Made by a program: the position numbers and the translations under genes | The notes under the pieces: model-generated | Seen by the model: the letters and a program-made list of their open reading frames with translations, nothing else | Database searches by the model: none | Told to the model about the DNA's origin: nothing | Shown: positions 36,666 through 43,923 of the stretch, piece after piece | Layout of the letters: the number at the start of each line of letters is the position of its first letter | Position numbering within the stretch: position 1 is the first letter of the stretch | Assembly: GCA_905480335.1 (NCBI GenBank) | Contig: CAJQPY010000011.1 | Span: forward strand, 1 to 64,000 | Reading direction: 5' to 3' | Length of the DNA stretch: 64,000 nucleotides | From: an uncultured Ilumatobacter sp. | GTDB taxonomy: Bacteria > Actinomycetota > Acidimicrobiia > Acidimicrobiales > Ilumatobacteraceae

Positions 36666-37306
36666 GAGCCAGGTTGCGGATTCCGGCAATCATGTCCTGG
36701 CTGACGGCGTTGTGGATCATGCTCTGGGGCGATCTCACCTGGGCCAACCTCCTCGGTGGGATCGCGATAGCCGGCCTAGTCGTGCTGGTCGCGCGCCTCG
36801 ATTCGGCGTCGCTTCGACCGACCTACTTCCATCCGCACTGGGCCCTCGTCTATGTAGCCGTCTTGATTTGGCAGCTCGTCTTGTCGAACTTCCGCCTTGC
36901 CATCGAGATCCTGACCCCAAGCGACGGGACGCATACGGCGATCATCGCCGTTCCGATTCGAGGCGGCTCCAACGCGGTGGTCAACCTGGTGGCCAACTCG
37001 ATCACCCTGACGCCAGGGACCATGACCGTGGACGTCACGCGTCATGTGCGAGAGGAGTTCGACTACGACGGCGACGGGATCATTGACGAGATGACCGCCG
37101 GTGCAGTCCTCTACGTGCACTGCCTTTACGGCCAAGATATCGAAGCGGTCCGGCTTCAAGTGCTGAGGCTTGAGGAGTTGGCGCTCAAGGCATTCGGCTC
37201 CGATGTGGACCGCTCCCTTGCGCACGCCGACGTCATCGCGTACGAGGCCAAGCTGCACCCGACCGGTGGCGATGGACGCCGAGAGTCCACGGAGGAGACC
37301 TCATGA
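36662..37306 (+). CDS. mrpE: Na+/H+ antiporter subunit E
   Basis: A 214-residue MrpE with two or three N-terminal helices and a cytosolic domain. SITLTPGTMTVDVT, typical of the family, is followed by an unusual short acidic insertion (DYDGDGIIDEMTAG) that resembles a calcium-binding loop (DxDxDG). The protein is longer than the usual 160-170 residues. ATG 36662 overlaps mrpD and its stop overlaps mrpF. Confidence 0.92.
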   Translation: MRARLRIPAIMSWLTALWIMLWGDLTWANLLGGIAIAGLVVLVARLDSASLRPTYFHPHWALVYVAVLIWQLVLSNFRLAIEILTPSDGTHTAIIAVPIRGGSNAVVNLVANSITLTPGTMTVDVTRHVREEFDYDGDGIIDEMTAGAVLYVHCLYGQDIEAVRLQVLRLEELALKAFGSDVDRSLAHADVIAYEAKLHPTGGDGRRESTEETS

Positions 37307-37554
37307 TTGACGTTGCGCTCGCCATCACTTCGTTGGCTGCAGTTCTGTTCGTTGCGCGAATGCTGCGCGGGCCTGCGCTCGCCGATCGCGTGATTTCCGT
37401 CGATGGATTTGTGTCGACCATCGTCATCGGCGTGACCGTCGCATCGGTGCGACCCGGGAGCGGCGTCGTGGAAAGCACCGTCTTGGTCGTCGCCATCAGT
37501 GGGTTCGTCGGCACGGCGATCCTCGCCAGGTTCATCGAACGGCGAGGGAGCTGA
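37303..37554 (+). CDS. mrpF: Na+/H+ antiporter subunit F
   Basis: Short subunit of 83 residues with three helices. The signature MLRGPALADRVISVD is present near residue 23, as in MrpF/PhaF. ATG 37303 overlaps the mrpE stop, and mrpG begins one base after its own stop. Confidence 0.92.
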   Translation: MIDVALAITSLAAVLFVARMLRGPALADRVISVDGFVSTIVIGVTVASVRPGSGVVESTVLVVAISGFVGTAILARFIERRGS

Positions 37555-37555
37555 C

Positions 37556-37888
37556 GTGGGTGGGCTGCTTGACCTACTCGGTGGAGTTGCGCTCATCGTC
37601 GGCGCATTGTTCGCTCTACTCGCCGGGATCGGCGTACACAAGTTCCGAGACCCGTTCTCGCGGATGCATGCCGCCGCGAAAAGCCCCACCCTCGGCCTGG
37701 TACTCGTCACGATCGGTGCGGCTCTCCGGATTCGCACGTTTGGGGCGATCGCAACGCTCACGCTCGTCGCAATCCTACAACTGCTGACGTCGCCTGTTGG
37801 AACCCATCTCGTCGCCAGAGCAGTACATCTCCGAGTCAAGGTTCCTCAGGACGGCGTGGACGAACTCGAACGCGACGAGGCCGTCTGA
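37556..37888 (+). CDS. mrpG: Na+/H+ antiporter subunit G
   Basis: Last Mrp subunit, 110 residues, three helices, with RDPFSRMHAAAKSPTLG, the MrpG/PhaG hallmark. I start at GTG 37556 (GGLLDLLGGVALI), one base after the mrpF stop, instead of the track's start inside mrpF. All seven subunits of a group-1 type (A to G separate) operon are thus present in order. About 190 bases without a gene follow before a convergent cyclophilin gene. Confidence 0.93.
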   Translation: MGGLLDLLGGVALIVGALFALLAGIGVHKFRDPFSRMHAAAKSPTLGLVLVTIGAALRIRTFGAIATLTLVAILQLLTSPVGTHLVARAVHLRVKVPQDGVDELERDEAV

Positions 37889-38082
37889 GTCGTCCTGGCC
37901 CGGTGCACCTCGACCTGCTCCCGTGCCCAGCTGGCCGCAGACCCGTAGGCCATGCACGACGTTCCTGATCAGATGGTCGTGCACAGCGGCTGGGTTGGTG
38001 GGTATCTGTCGTCGATCGGGATCGTCGTGCTGGCAGGACTGGCTGACGTGGACACGGTCTGGGGACGGTCGGTTGCGCTTGC

Positions 38083-38814
38083 TCAGCTCTGGATAATCGT
38101 CACGTCGACGATTCGGAGTTCTTCAGACGAAACGCCGCTCGAGTCGGTTGAACCCAACGCGTTCATGTCCGCCACGACGTCGAGGTCGGCTGCCGTCACC
38201 TGACCGAACAGGCTGTAAAGCGGGGGAAGTGCTGCGCCGTTAGGGCCGGAAATAATGAAGAACTGGCTGCCGTTCGTGTTTGGACCGCTGTTAGCCATCG
38301 CAATCGAGCCGACCTTATACGATCCTTCCTGTGGGAGCTCGTCGGCGAAGCTGTAGCCGGGTCCACCGGTGCCGGTGGCTGTCGGGTCGCCGCACTGGAC
38401 GACGAAATCTTGGATCACCCGATGGCAGATCGTTTCGTCGAAGTAATTGTTGCGAGCGAGAAAGACAAAGTTGTTCACGGCCATGGGAGCCGCGACTTGG
38501 TCGAGTTCGATCGCGAAGCCGCCAATGCTGGTTGTAACCACTGCGGAATACTTCGCATCAGGATCGAGGCAGAACGGTGGCGGGGCTGCGAACTCTTGGG
38601 TGACGCCGCCGGTGCCGCCCTCAGGGGGGCACGCTGTTTTCGGTGCTGTCACCTCGGCGGCATCATCCTCGGCTAACTCCATGTCGGAGCCCGCAACCGA
38701 TGTTGTCGACTTGTCGACCGGACTCGAGACGGCGGTGTCGTTGGATCCCGAGCACGCCAACGTGACGAGCGCCAGTGCCATCGCCGCCCCTACAGAACGA
38801 GCGAGAAACCGCAT
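38083..38814 (-). CDS. Peptidyl-prolyl cis-trans isomerase (cyclophilin) lipoprotein
   Basis: Exported folding catalyst of 243 residues. A signal with lipobox LVTLAC lipidates Cys21. After an acidic linker the cyclophilin domain shows FLARNNYFDETICHRVIQDFVVQCGDP, with the catalytic arginine in HRVI, and NSGPNTNGSQFFIISGP, with the active-site glutamine and phenylalanine. It should isomerise proline bonds in proteins outside the membrane. The start overlaps the stop of the small membrane protein upstream (TAATG). Confidence 0.92.
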   Translation of the reverse strand: MRFLARSVGAAMALALVTLACSGSNDTAVSSPVDKSTTSVAGSDMELAEDDAAEVTAPKTACPPEGGTGGVTQEFAAPPPFCLDPDAKYSAVVTTSIGGFAIELDQVAAPMAVNNFVFLARNNYFDETICHRVIQDFVVQCGDPTATGTGGPGYSFADELPQEGSYKVGSIAMANSGPNTNGSQFFIISGPNGAALPPLYSLFGQVTAADLDVVADMNALGSTDSSGVSSEELRIVDVTIIQS

Positions 38815-39053
38815 TAGGCCGCAACGATTTCGGCGTCAAGGATGTAGATCTCCTCGGTGGCTGCCAGCGTGTCGCTGTCGGCGTCGTCGCCCATGAACCG
38901 GCCGGCGACGAACACCAGCACGAACACGGCGATAATCGCAGCTGCGACGAGCAGGCCAATCCGCGTCGAACGCGATCTTGTTTGCTGTCGTGCGACCTCT
39001 TGCTCGCGCCTCGCTTTGTTGGCTTTCTGACGTTCTCGTTTCGCGGTTCCCAC
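38814..39053 (-). CDS. Small membrane protein with charged N-terminus
   Basis: A 79-residue protein. Residues 1-30 are strongly basic and helical (GTAKRERQKANKARREQE), then one membrane helix (GLLVAAAIIAVFVLVFVAG) and a short acidic tail. I choose GTG 39053; the track ORF extends 84 codons upstream without family features. It precedes and overlaps the cyclophilin gene by one base. Similar proteins often sit before cyclophilins in actinobacteria; function unknown. Confidence 0.72.
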   Translation of the reverse strand: MGTAKRERQKANKARREQEVARQQTRSRSTRIGLLVAAAIIAVFVLVFVAGRFMGDDADSDTLAATEEIYILDAEIVAA

Positions 39054-39166
39054 AGTGATCTCACGATATCGCCGTCGCATCCCACGGCGAGATCTCGTTT
39101 CCAGATCACTCAGTGCAGGGGCGACCGATCGCTCGGATTGGAAGGTACCCAAGTAGGTTGGAGTGA

Positions 39167-39409
39167 ATGGCACAAGTTCGACTCTTCGCGTCGGCCCGCG
39201 AGGCTGCGGGAGTCGGTCGAGATGTGATCGATGGTGCCACGGTGGCTGACGTCCTGAGTTTGGCTGAAGCCCGCTACGGAGCGCGGTTCGCCGACGTCCT
39301 TGCAACGTGTCGGGTGTGGGTCAATGGTGATGATGTTGAGCTTGATACTTCGATCGGGCCCGGGGACGAGCTGGCTGTCCTGCCGCCGGTCTCGGGAGGA
39401 GCAACATGA
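39167..39409 (+). CDS. MoaD/ThiS-like sulfur carrier protein
   Basis: Beta-grasp protein of 80 residues: VRLFASAREAAGV at the start and GDELAVLPPVSGGAT at the end match MoaD, the sulfur carrier for molybdopterin synthesis. MoaD must normally end in Gly-Gly; here two further residues (Ala-Thr) follow because the stop overlaps the next gene's start (ATGA). Trimming would be needed for adenylation. No MoaE or MoeB is nearby, so a different sulfur-transfer role is possible. Confidence 0.78.
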   Translation: MAQVRLFASAREAAGVGRDVIDGATVADVLSLAEARYGARFADVLATCRVWVNGDDVELDTSIGPGDELAVLPPVSGGAT

Positions 39410-39912
39410 GCAACGACGAGAACCAGACAGCCGGCTCTCCGATCGACGCATCGGCACTGTCATTGGCCGAGTTGCGTGAGCTGCGCAGCGAGCTGCAGCA
39501 ACGTGACGACGTCGTGTCGTACGCACGACGCGTCGCGCAGGCACGGCTCGACCTGGTCAACTCCGAGTTGGCCCGCCGATCGTCTGCGGGCGATCTAGCA
39601 GACGACGTCACCGACGTTTTGTCGCAGCATCTCACCGGTGGGCCGGCCCGCCCTCCTCGACCGGCCGAGGACCTGAGTGACGATGCGTTGTCGGTCGAGC
39701 TCGACGCGGTCTGCGCCGAGCATCGATACGGGCGACTTGAAGAACTCGACGAGGCAGAGTTGCAGGCGCTCGCCGACGCGATCTCGGCGTTTGAACGGCG
39801 GGTGTCACAGGACCGACGGGAGCGCTTCGACGAGCTTGACGTCTTGAGCGCAGAGCTTGTTCGCCGTTACCGCGACGGTGAAGCGAGCGTCGACACGTTA
39901 ATGGCCGACTGA
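39406..39912 (+). CDS. RsiG/AmfC-like anti-sigma factor with c-di-GMP motif
   Basis: A 168-residue helical protein similar to actinobacterial 'aerial mycelium formation' proteins, including Streptomyces RsiG, which holds sigma WhiG inactive when bound to cyclic di-GMP. The RsiG ligand signature is E-x3-S-x2-R-x3-Q-x3-D on each of two helices. Here the first copy is D34-S38-R41-Q45-D49 and the second E130-S134-R137-F141-D145, both nearly complete. The end AELVRRYRDGEASVDTL also fits the family. No sigma factor gene lies in the window. It overlaps the MoaD-like gene by 4 bases and precedes mshA by 8. Confidence 0.78.
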   Translation: MSNDENQTAGSPIDASALSLAELRELRSELQQRDDVVSYARRVAQARLDLVNSELARRSSAGDLADDVTDVLSQHLTGGPARPPRPAEDLSDDALSVELDAVCAEHRYGRLEELDEAELQALADAISAFERRVSQDRRERFDELDVLSAELVRRYRDGEASVDTLMAD

Positions 39913-39920
39913 CCCAGGTT

Positions 39921-41210
39921 GTGGCCGAAGTGAGCGAACGTCGAGTCAGGCGCGTCGCGGTCATCTCTCTCCACACGTCGCCGCTCTTGCAGCCCGGGTC
40001 GGGCGACAGCGGCGGCATGAACGTTTATGTTCGCGAACTCGTGTCGTCGTTGTCCCAGACGGGTGTCGAGTGTGTCACCTTCACCCGATCAGATAGGGAG
40101 GGCCTCGCTCCCGAGGTCCAAGTTGAACCGAACCATCGCGTCGTGCACATTGAGGCTGGACCGCATCACCTGCCGAAGGAAGCGTTGGCTGAGGTCTCGG
40201 CGGAGTTCTGTCACGGTGTGATGGAGTGGTTCCGCGCCAACGGAGCTCCCGACGTCATCCACGGCAACTACTGGCTTAGCGGTGTCATCGGACACCACCT
40301 AAAGCACGAATTGGGCGTTCCTTTCGTGTCGACGTTTCACACGCTCGCCCGGGTAAAGGCCGAGGGCGGCGACCCCGAGCCCGAATGGCGCGATCGTGCG
40401 GAAGAAGAAATCATTCAGTGCTCAGACGCGATCTGTGTTAGCTGTGCGGAGGAGGAGGAGCAGTTCCGACGGCTCTACGGCGATCCGCGCGGTCGTATTG
40501 AGATCATCGCTCCCGGCGTCGAACATGCCTTCTTTGCGCCGGGTGATCAAGCGGGTGCCCGCCGGGCAATCGGCCTGGATCTCACAATCCCGTTGATCGT
40601 CTTTGTGGGTCGGATCCAGCCCCTGAAGGGTCCAGATGTGGCGATTCGGGCGTTGGCCGATCTTCGACAGCGCGGCCATTTGGATGCGACCTTGGTCATC
40701 GTTGGGGGAGCGAGTGGACAGGGTGGCGGATTCGAGACACAGCGGGCCCACGATCTTGTTGACGAACTTGACCTGCACGACAGCGTCGTTTTTGTCCCGC
40801 CCCAGCCGCATCACGTCCTGTCGAGCTACTACCGAGCCGCCGACGTTGTCGTCGTACCGAGCCGGTCGGAGAGCTTCGGGCTCGTCGCGCTCGAGGCTGC
40901 AGCCTGCGGGACTCCAGTGGTGGCGAGTGCAGTCGGCGGTCTGCTCAGCCTGGTCGATGACGGATCGACCGGGCGTTTGATTCAGGGTCGCAATCCGAGC
41001 GACTATGGCGGAGCGATGGCCGAGATACTCGATGACTCCGAACTGCGAACTGCGATGAGTGTGGCGGCGCGCCACCGAGCGTCGTCGTATACGTGGCATG
41101 CTGCAGCTGCGCAGCTGCGTGGGCTGTACGAGGACCTTGCCGTCACCTCCCGAGTCAGCTGCGAGTCCCCCCCGGTCTCCGGCGTCGTGCTCGAGGGGCG
41201 GGTCATCTGA
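39921..41210 (+). CDS. mshA: D-inositol-3-phosphate glycosyltransferase
   Basis: GT-B glycosyltransferase of 429 residues that joins UDP-GlcNAc to 1L-inositol-1-phosphate, the first step of mycothiol synthesis. The N-terminal domain has SLHTSPLLQPGSGDSGGMNVYVRE, a MshA hallmark for the inositol phosphate site. The C-terminal domain has VGRIQPLKGPD and the EX7E-like SRSESFGLVALEAAACGTPVV. The gene order mshA followed at once by a ybjN gene is conserved in actinobacteria. GTG 39921 is the start; the stop overlaps the ybjN start by one base. Confidence 0.93.
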   Translation: MAEVSERRVRRVAVISLHTSPLLQPGSGDSGGMNVYVRELVSSLSQTGVECVTFTRSDREGLAPEVQVEPNHRVVHIEAGPHHLPKEALAEVSAEFCHGVMEWFRANGAPDVIHGNYWLSGVIGHHLKHELGVPFVSTFHTLARVKAEGGDPEPEWRDRAEEEIIQCSDAICVSCAEEEEQFRRLYGDPRGRIEIIAPGVEHAFFAPGDQAGARRAIGLDLTIPLIVFVGRIQPLKGPDVAIRALADLRQRGHLDATLVIVGGASGQGGGFETQRAHDLVDELDLHDSVVFVPPQPHHVLSSYYRAADVVVVPSRSESFGLVALEAAACGTPVVASAVGGLLSLVDDGSTGRLIQGRNPSDYGGAMAEILDDSELRTAMSVAARHRASSYTWHAAAAQLRGLYEDLAVTSRVSCESPPVSGVVLEGRVI

Positions 41211-41677
41211 TGAGCGCCGCGTACGATGCGCCGCAGCTTGTTGCGCTGGAGCGCAGAGTCGATCAGTGGATAAGGGAGCTCGATGCCGAGCATGAGCACA
41301 TCGTCGCGGTCGACCGGGCAGAAAAAGACATCATTCGCTGGTACGTGCGGATGCGCGGTGAGGAAAAGGAGTTCACCACCGTGTGGCTCACCCTCGGGCA
41401 GCGGACGTTTCGCTATGAGACCTATGTGATGCCAGCTCCGGAGGAGAACGAGCAGCAGTTGTTCGAGAATCTTCTGCGCCGTAACGACCGGCTCATTGGG
41501 GTGCACTTCTCGATTGGCGCGGAGGATGCCGTCTACCTGAGGGGTGAGCTTCCCACAGCGGTCGTCGGCAAGGACGATATCGATCGGATCCTTGGCACCG
41601 TCTACGCCACTGTGGAGCAAACATTTACACCGTTGCTCCGGATCGGTTTCGCCCGCCACTTCGCCCCCGACAACTGA
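41210..41677 (+). CDS. YbjN-domain protein
   Basis: A 155-residue YbjN-family protein, whose fold resembles type III secretion chaperones. The family core shows in VWLTLGQRTFRYETYVMPAPEENEQ and LLRRNDRL. I start at ATG 41210 within TGATG, overlapping mshA; the track ORF begins much earlier inside mshA. The mshA-ybjN neighbourhood is common in mycothiol producers, but the role is unknown. Cytosolic, no signal. Confidence 0.83.
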   Translation: MSAAYDAPQLVALERRVDQWIRELDAEHEHIVAVDRAEKDIIRWYVRMRGEEKEFTTVWLTLGQRTFRYETYVMPAPEENEQQLFENLLRRNDRLIGVHFSIGAEDAVYLRGELPTAVVGKDDIDRILGTVYATVEQTFTPLLRIGFARHFAPDN

Positions 41678-41889
41678 CCGAATGCGCGGATTTCCCGGGG
41701 CGATTCAGCGTCGAGTTGTGCGTGAGGTTGATGAAACGCAGTTAATGGAAGCGACTCTCGCAGTTCGGTTTTCCGTGTGGTGATCCGGCGACTCCGTGGC
41801 GGACTCCCTCGAGCGGGTGCATCTCTCGGGAGTCGGTCCCCCGCATCCGCTCGGGCGGTCATCGATGCGTTCGCACTACGGTCCGGGAG

Positions 41890-42678
41890 ATGAAAGAGAT
41901 CGACGTCGCAATGATCGGCGGTGGCAAGATGGGTGCCGCGCTGCTGGGTGGGATGCTCGCATCGGGTGAGTATGACGCAGCATCACTCGCTGTGGTTGAG
42001 CAGTTGGAGGCTCGACGAGTGCGACTCATCGAGTTGTTCCCCGGCGTAGAGGTCCTTGCCGTCGTTCCGCCATGTGCTGCGGCGGTGATTGCCGTGAAAC
42101 CCGATGATGTGGCTGACGCCGTTCACGGAGCGGTTGCCGCGGGGGCTCGCAGGGTCCTTTCGATCGCCGCTGGGGTCACTCTGGCTGCGCTTGATGCAGC
42201 CGCTGGTCCGAGTGTGGCTGTCGTTCGCGCGATGCCGAACACTCCGGCACTTGTCGGTCTCGGCACCGCGGCGATTGCCGGCGGAGCGACCGCCTCGGAT
42301 AGCGACCTTGCGTGGGCCGAAGCGATCCTCGGTTCGGTGGGCATTGTCGAGCGACTAGATGAAGCATCTCTTGACGCGTTCACGGGCGTTGCGGGTTCGG
42401 GCCCTGCCTACGTCTTCCTGTTCGCAGAGGCACTTACCGATGCGGCGATCGCCGAAGGGATTGAGCCCGACGTTGCGGAGCGTGTGGTTACTCAACTTTT
42501 GCTGGGTGCTGCAACACTCCTTGACCGGGAGCGGGATCCGGGCCAGTTGCGTCGTGACGTCACATCGCCCGGGGGGACGACGGCTGCTGGGCTAGCGCGT
42601 TTTGACGAGCATGATCTGCGGGCAACCGTGACGGACGCGGTTGCGGCTGCGAGTGCACGCAGTCGCGAGCTTGGCTGA
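41890..42678 (+). CDS. proC: Pyrroline-5-carboxylate reductase
   Basis: NAD(P)H-dependent reductase of 262 residues making proline from pyrroline-5-carboxylate. The Rossmann motif IGGGKMGAALLGGML starts near residue 10, AMPNTPALVGLG lies mid-chain, and the C-terminal domain has GSGPAYVFLFAEALTDAAI and DVTSPGGTTAAGL, typical of ProC. It is preceded by about 210 bases without a gene and is probably transcribed alone. Confidence 0.95.
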   Translation: MKEIDVAMIGGGKMGAALLGGMLASGEYDAASLAVVEQLEARRVRLIELFPGVEVLAVVPPCAAAVIAVKPDDVADAVHGAVAAGARRVLSIAAGVTLAALDAAAGPSVAVVRAMPNTPALVGLGTAAIAGGATASDSDLAWAEAILGSVGIVERLDEASLDAFTGVAGSGPAYVFLFAEALTDAAIAEGIEPDVAERVVTQLLLGAATLLDRERDPGQLRRDVTSPGGTTAAGLARFDEHDLRATVTDAVAAASARSRELG

Positions 42679-42910
42679 CGTGACCAACCGGTGGCTATCA
42701 ACCCAACTATTTTTCGTGTGCCCCTTTTCACGCTGGAGTTTCAGGCCTATCGTGACCGATGTGGAGACGCGTTCGTCTGCTGCGTGGTGGTGACACGACG
42801 CAGCAGGAGGACAGCGCCGACAGGGCTGGTGCCATCGGGGGGTTGGCATCAGCCCTTGTCGCGTCCGGGCCCCGTCCGTGAACTCCAAGGCCGATATCGT
42901 CAGGTCCGTT

Positions 42911-43792
42911 ATGGGCCGCCGGTACGACACCATTTCCTTCCTCTCTGACTACGGGACTGACGATGAGTTTGTCGGTGTTGTGAAATCGGTGATCCGTGAG
43001 CTGGCACCGCATGCGAGAGTGATCGACCTCACCCATGGCATTAGTCCATTCGACGTGCGCGCCGGATCTCTCGCGCTTGCCCGCTCGATCAGCTATGTGG
43101 CGTCCGGCATCGTGATGGCGGTCGTCGACCCCGGAGTGGGCACGGCGCGAAGGGGCATCGCAGTCGAGGTTGCCGATGGGGAGGGGGTGCTCATCGGACC
43201 CGACAACGGTTTACTGGCTCCCGCTGTTGCGATGGCCGGAGGTGCCGAGCGGGCTGTCCAACTCGATAATCCCGACCACCGCCTTGAAACGCCGGGGGCA
43301 ACCTTCGATGGTCGCGATGTCTTCGCCCCGGCTGCTGCCGCGCTGTGCACCGGGGTCGACTTGCTCGACTTGGGAAGTGAGGTCGATGTCGATCTGCTCT
43401 TCCCGGGCGTAGTCCCATTGCCACAGATCGACGATTCACTTGTGATCGCACAGGCTCTCTGGACGGATCGGTTCGGCAATGTCCAGCTCAACATCGGCCC
43501 CGACGATCTTCCCGAGGAACTCGCCGCCGACGTTCAGGTGCGATTTAGTGCTCCGACCGATCCGACCGGTGGGTCGACTCGTGCGGCCACCCGCGTTGCG
43601 TCGTTCGCCGACGTTGCCGCCGGTGCCGTTGGGATGGTCGTCGACGCCAACGGGATGCTTGCCCTTGTCATGAACCAGCGCTCGGCGGCCGATGAACTCG
43701 GCATCGCCGATGGGGATCAGGTCGTGATCACGGCGCTCGCCGACGACGGCGACTCGGGGATGACCGTCAAGGTCGACCTCACCACCCGTTAG
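42911..43792 (+). CDS. SAM hydroxide adenosyltransferase (DUF62/SAM chlorinase-fluorinase superfamily)
   Basis: A 293-residue enzyme that hydrolyses S-adenosyl-methionine to adenosine and methionine. Typical features are FLSDYGTDDEFVGVVK at the start, VIDLTHGISPFDVRAG, VVDPGVGT, and FDGRDVFAPAAA, which holds the conserved Arg-Asp pair of the hydroxide-using branch. The C-terminal barrel has DRFGNVQLNI. I prefer ATG 42911 (MGRRYDTISF) to the GTG 11 codons earlier. The halogenating members have different residues around the halide pocket, and nothing here suggests halogenation. Confidence 0.87.
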   Translation: MGRRYDTISFLSDYGTDDEFVGVVKSVIRELAPHARVIDLTHGISPFDVRAGSLALARSISYVASGIVMAVVDPGVGTARRGIAVEVADGEGVLIGPDNGLLAPAVAMAGGAERAVQLDNPDHRLETPGATFDGRDVFAPAAAALCTGVDLLDLGSEVDVDLLFPGVVPLPQIDDSLVIAQALWTDRFGNVQLNIGPDDLPEELAADVQVRFSAPTDPTGGSTRAATRVASFADVAAGAVGMVVDANGMLALVMNQRSAADELGIADGDQVVITALADDGDSGMTVKVDLTTR

Positions 43793-43804
43793 CGTTTAAG
43801 ACCC

Positions 43805-43888
43805 ATGCGCCCCGCCACCACACTTGCCCTCGGCATTCTGCTCGCTGCGATCTTGATCGCTGGAATCTTGTCGCTCGTTCGACTCTGA
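43805..43888 (+). CDS. Predicted 27-residue single-helix membrane peptide
   Basis: This short frame is below the track cutoff. It starts 12 bases after the SAM hydrolase stop and encodes a basic N-terminus, one hydrophobic helix (LALGILLAAILIAGILSLV) and Arg-Leu at the end. Composition strongly resembles real small membrane proteins, but there is no clear ribosome site, so coupling to the gene before is likely if it is expressed. Confidence 0.5.
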   Translation: MRPATTLALGILLAAILIAGILSLVRL

Positions 43889-43923
43889 CGTCGCTGTCGA
43901 AGAAGCACGATGGAGTTACTAAC

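Noticed and set aside
31788-37888. Respiratory complex I fragment
   Set aside because: NuoL/NuoN/NuoK-like parts occur in the exact mrpA-G order with MrpB, E, F and G subunits, so this is the Mrp antiporter.
37952-38203. 83-residue plus-strand ORF after mrpG
   Set aside because: It overlaps the convergent cyclophilin gene and has no recognisable features or ribosome site.
42691-42948. 85-residue ORF between proC and the SAM hydrolase gene
   Set aside because: It overlaps the SAM hydrolase start in another frame and ends in a shadow-like Arg/His/Pro-rich stretch.
42911-43792. Fluorinase or chlorinase for halogenated natural products
   Set aside because: The sequence has the RDVFAP region of the common hydroxide adenosyltransferases, and no biosynthetic genes are nearby.
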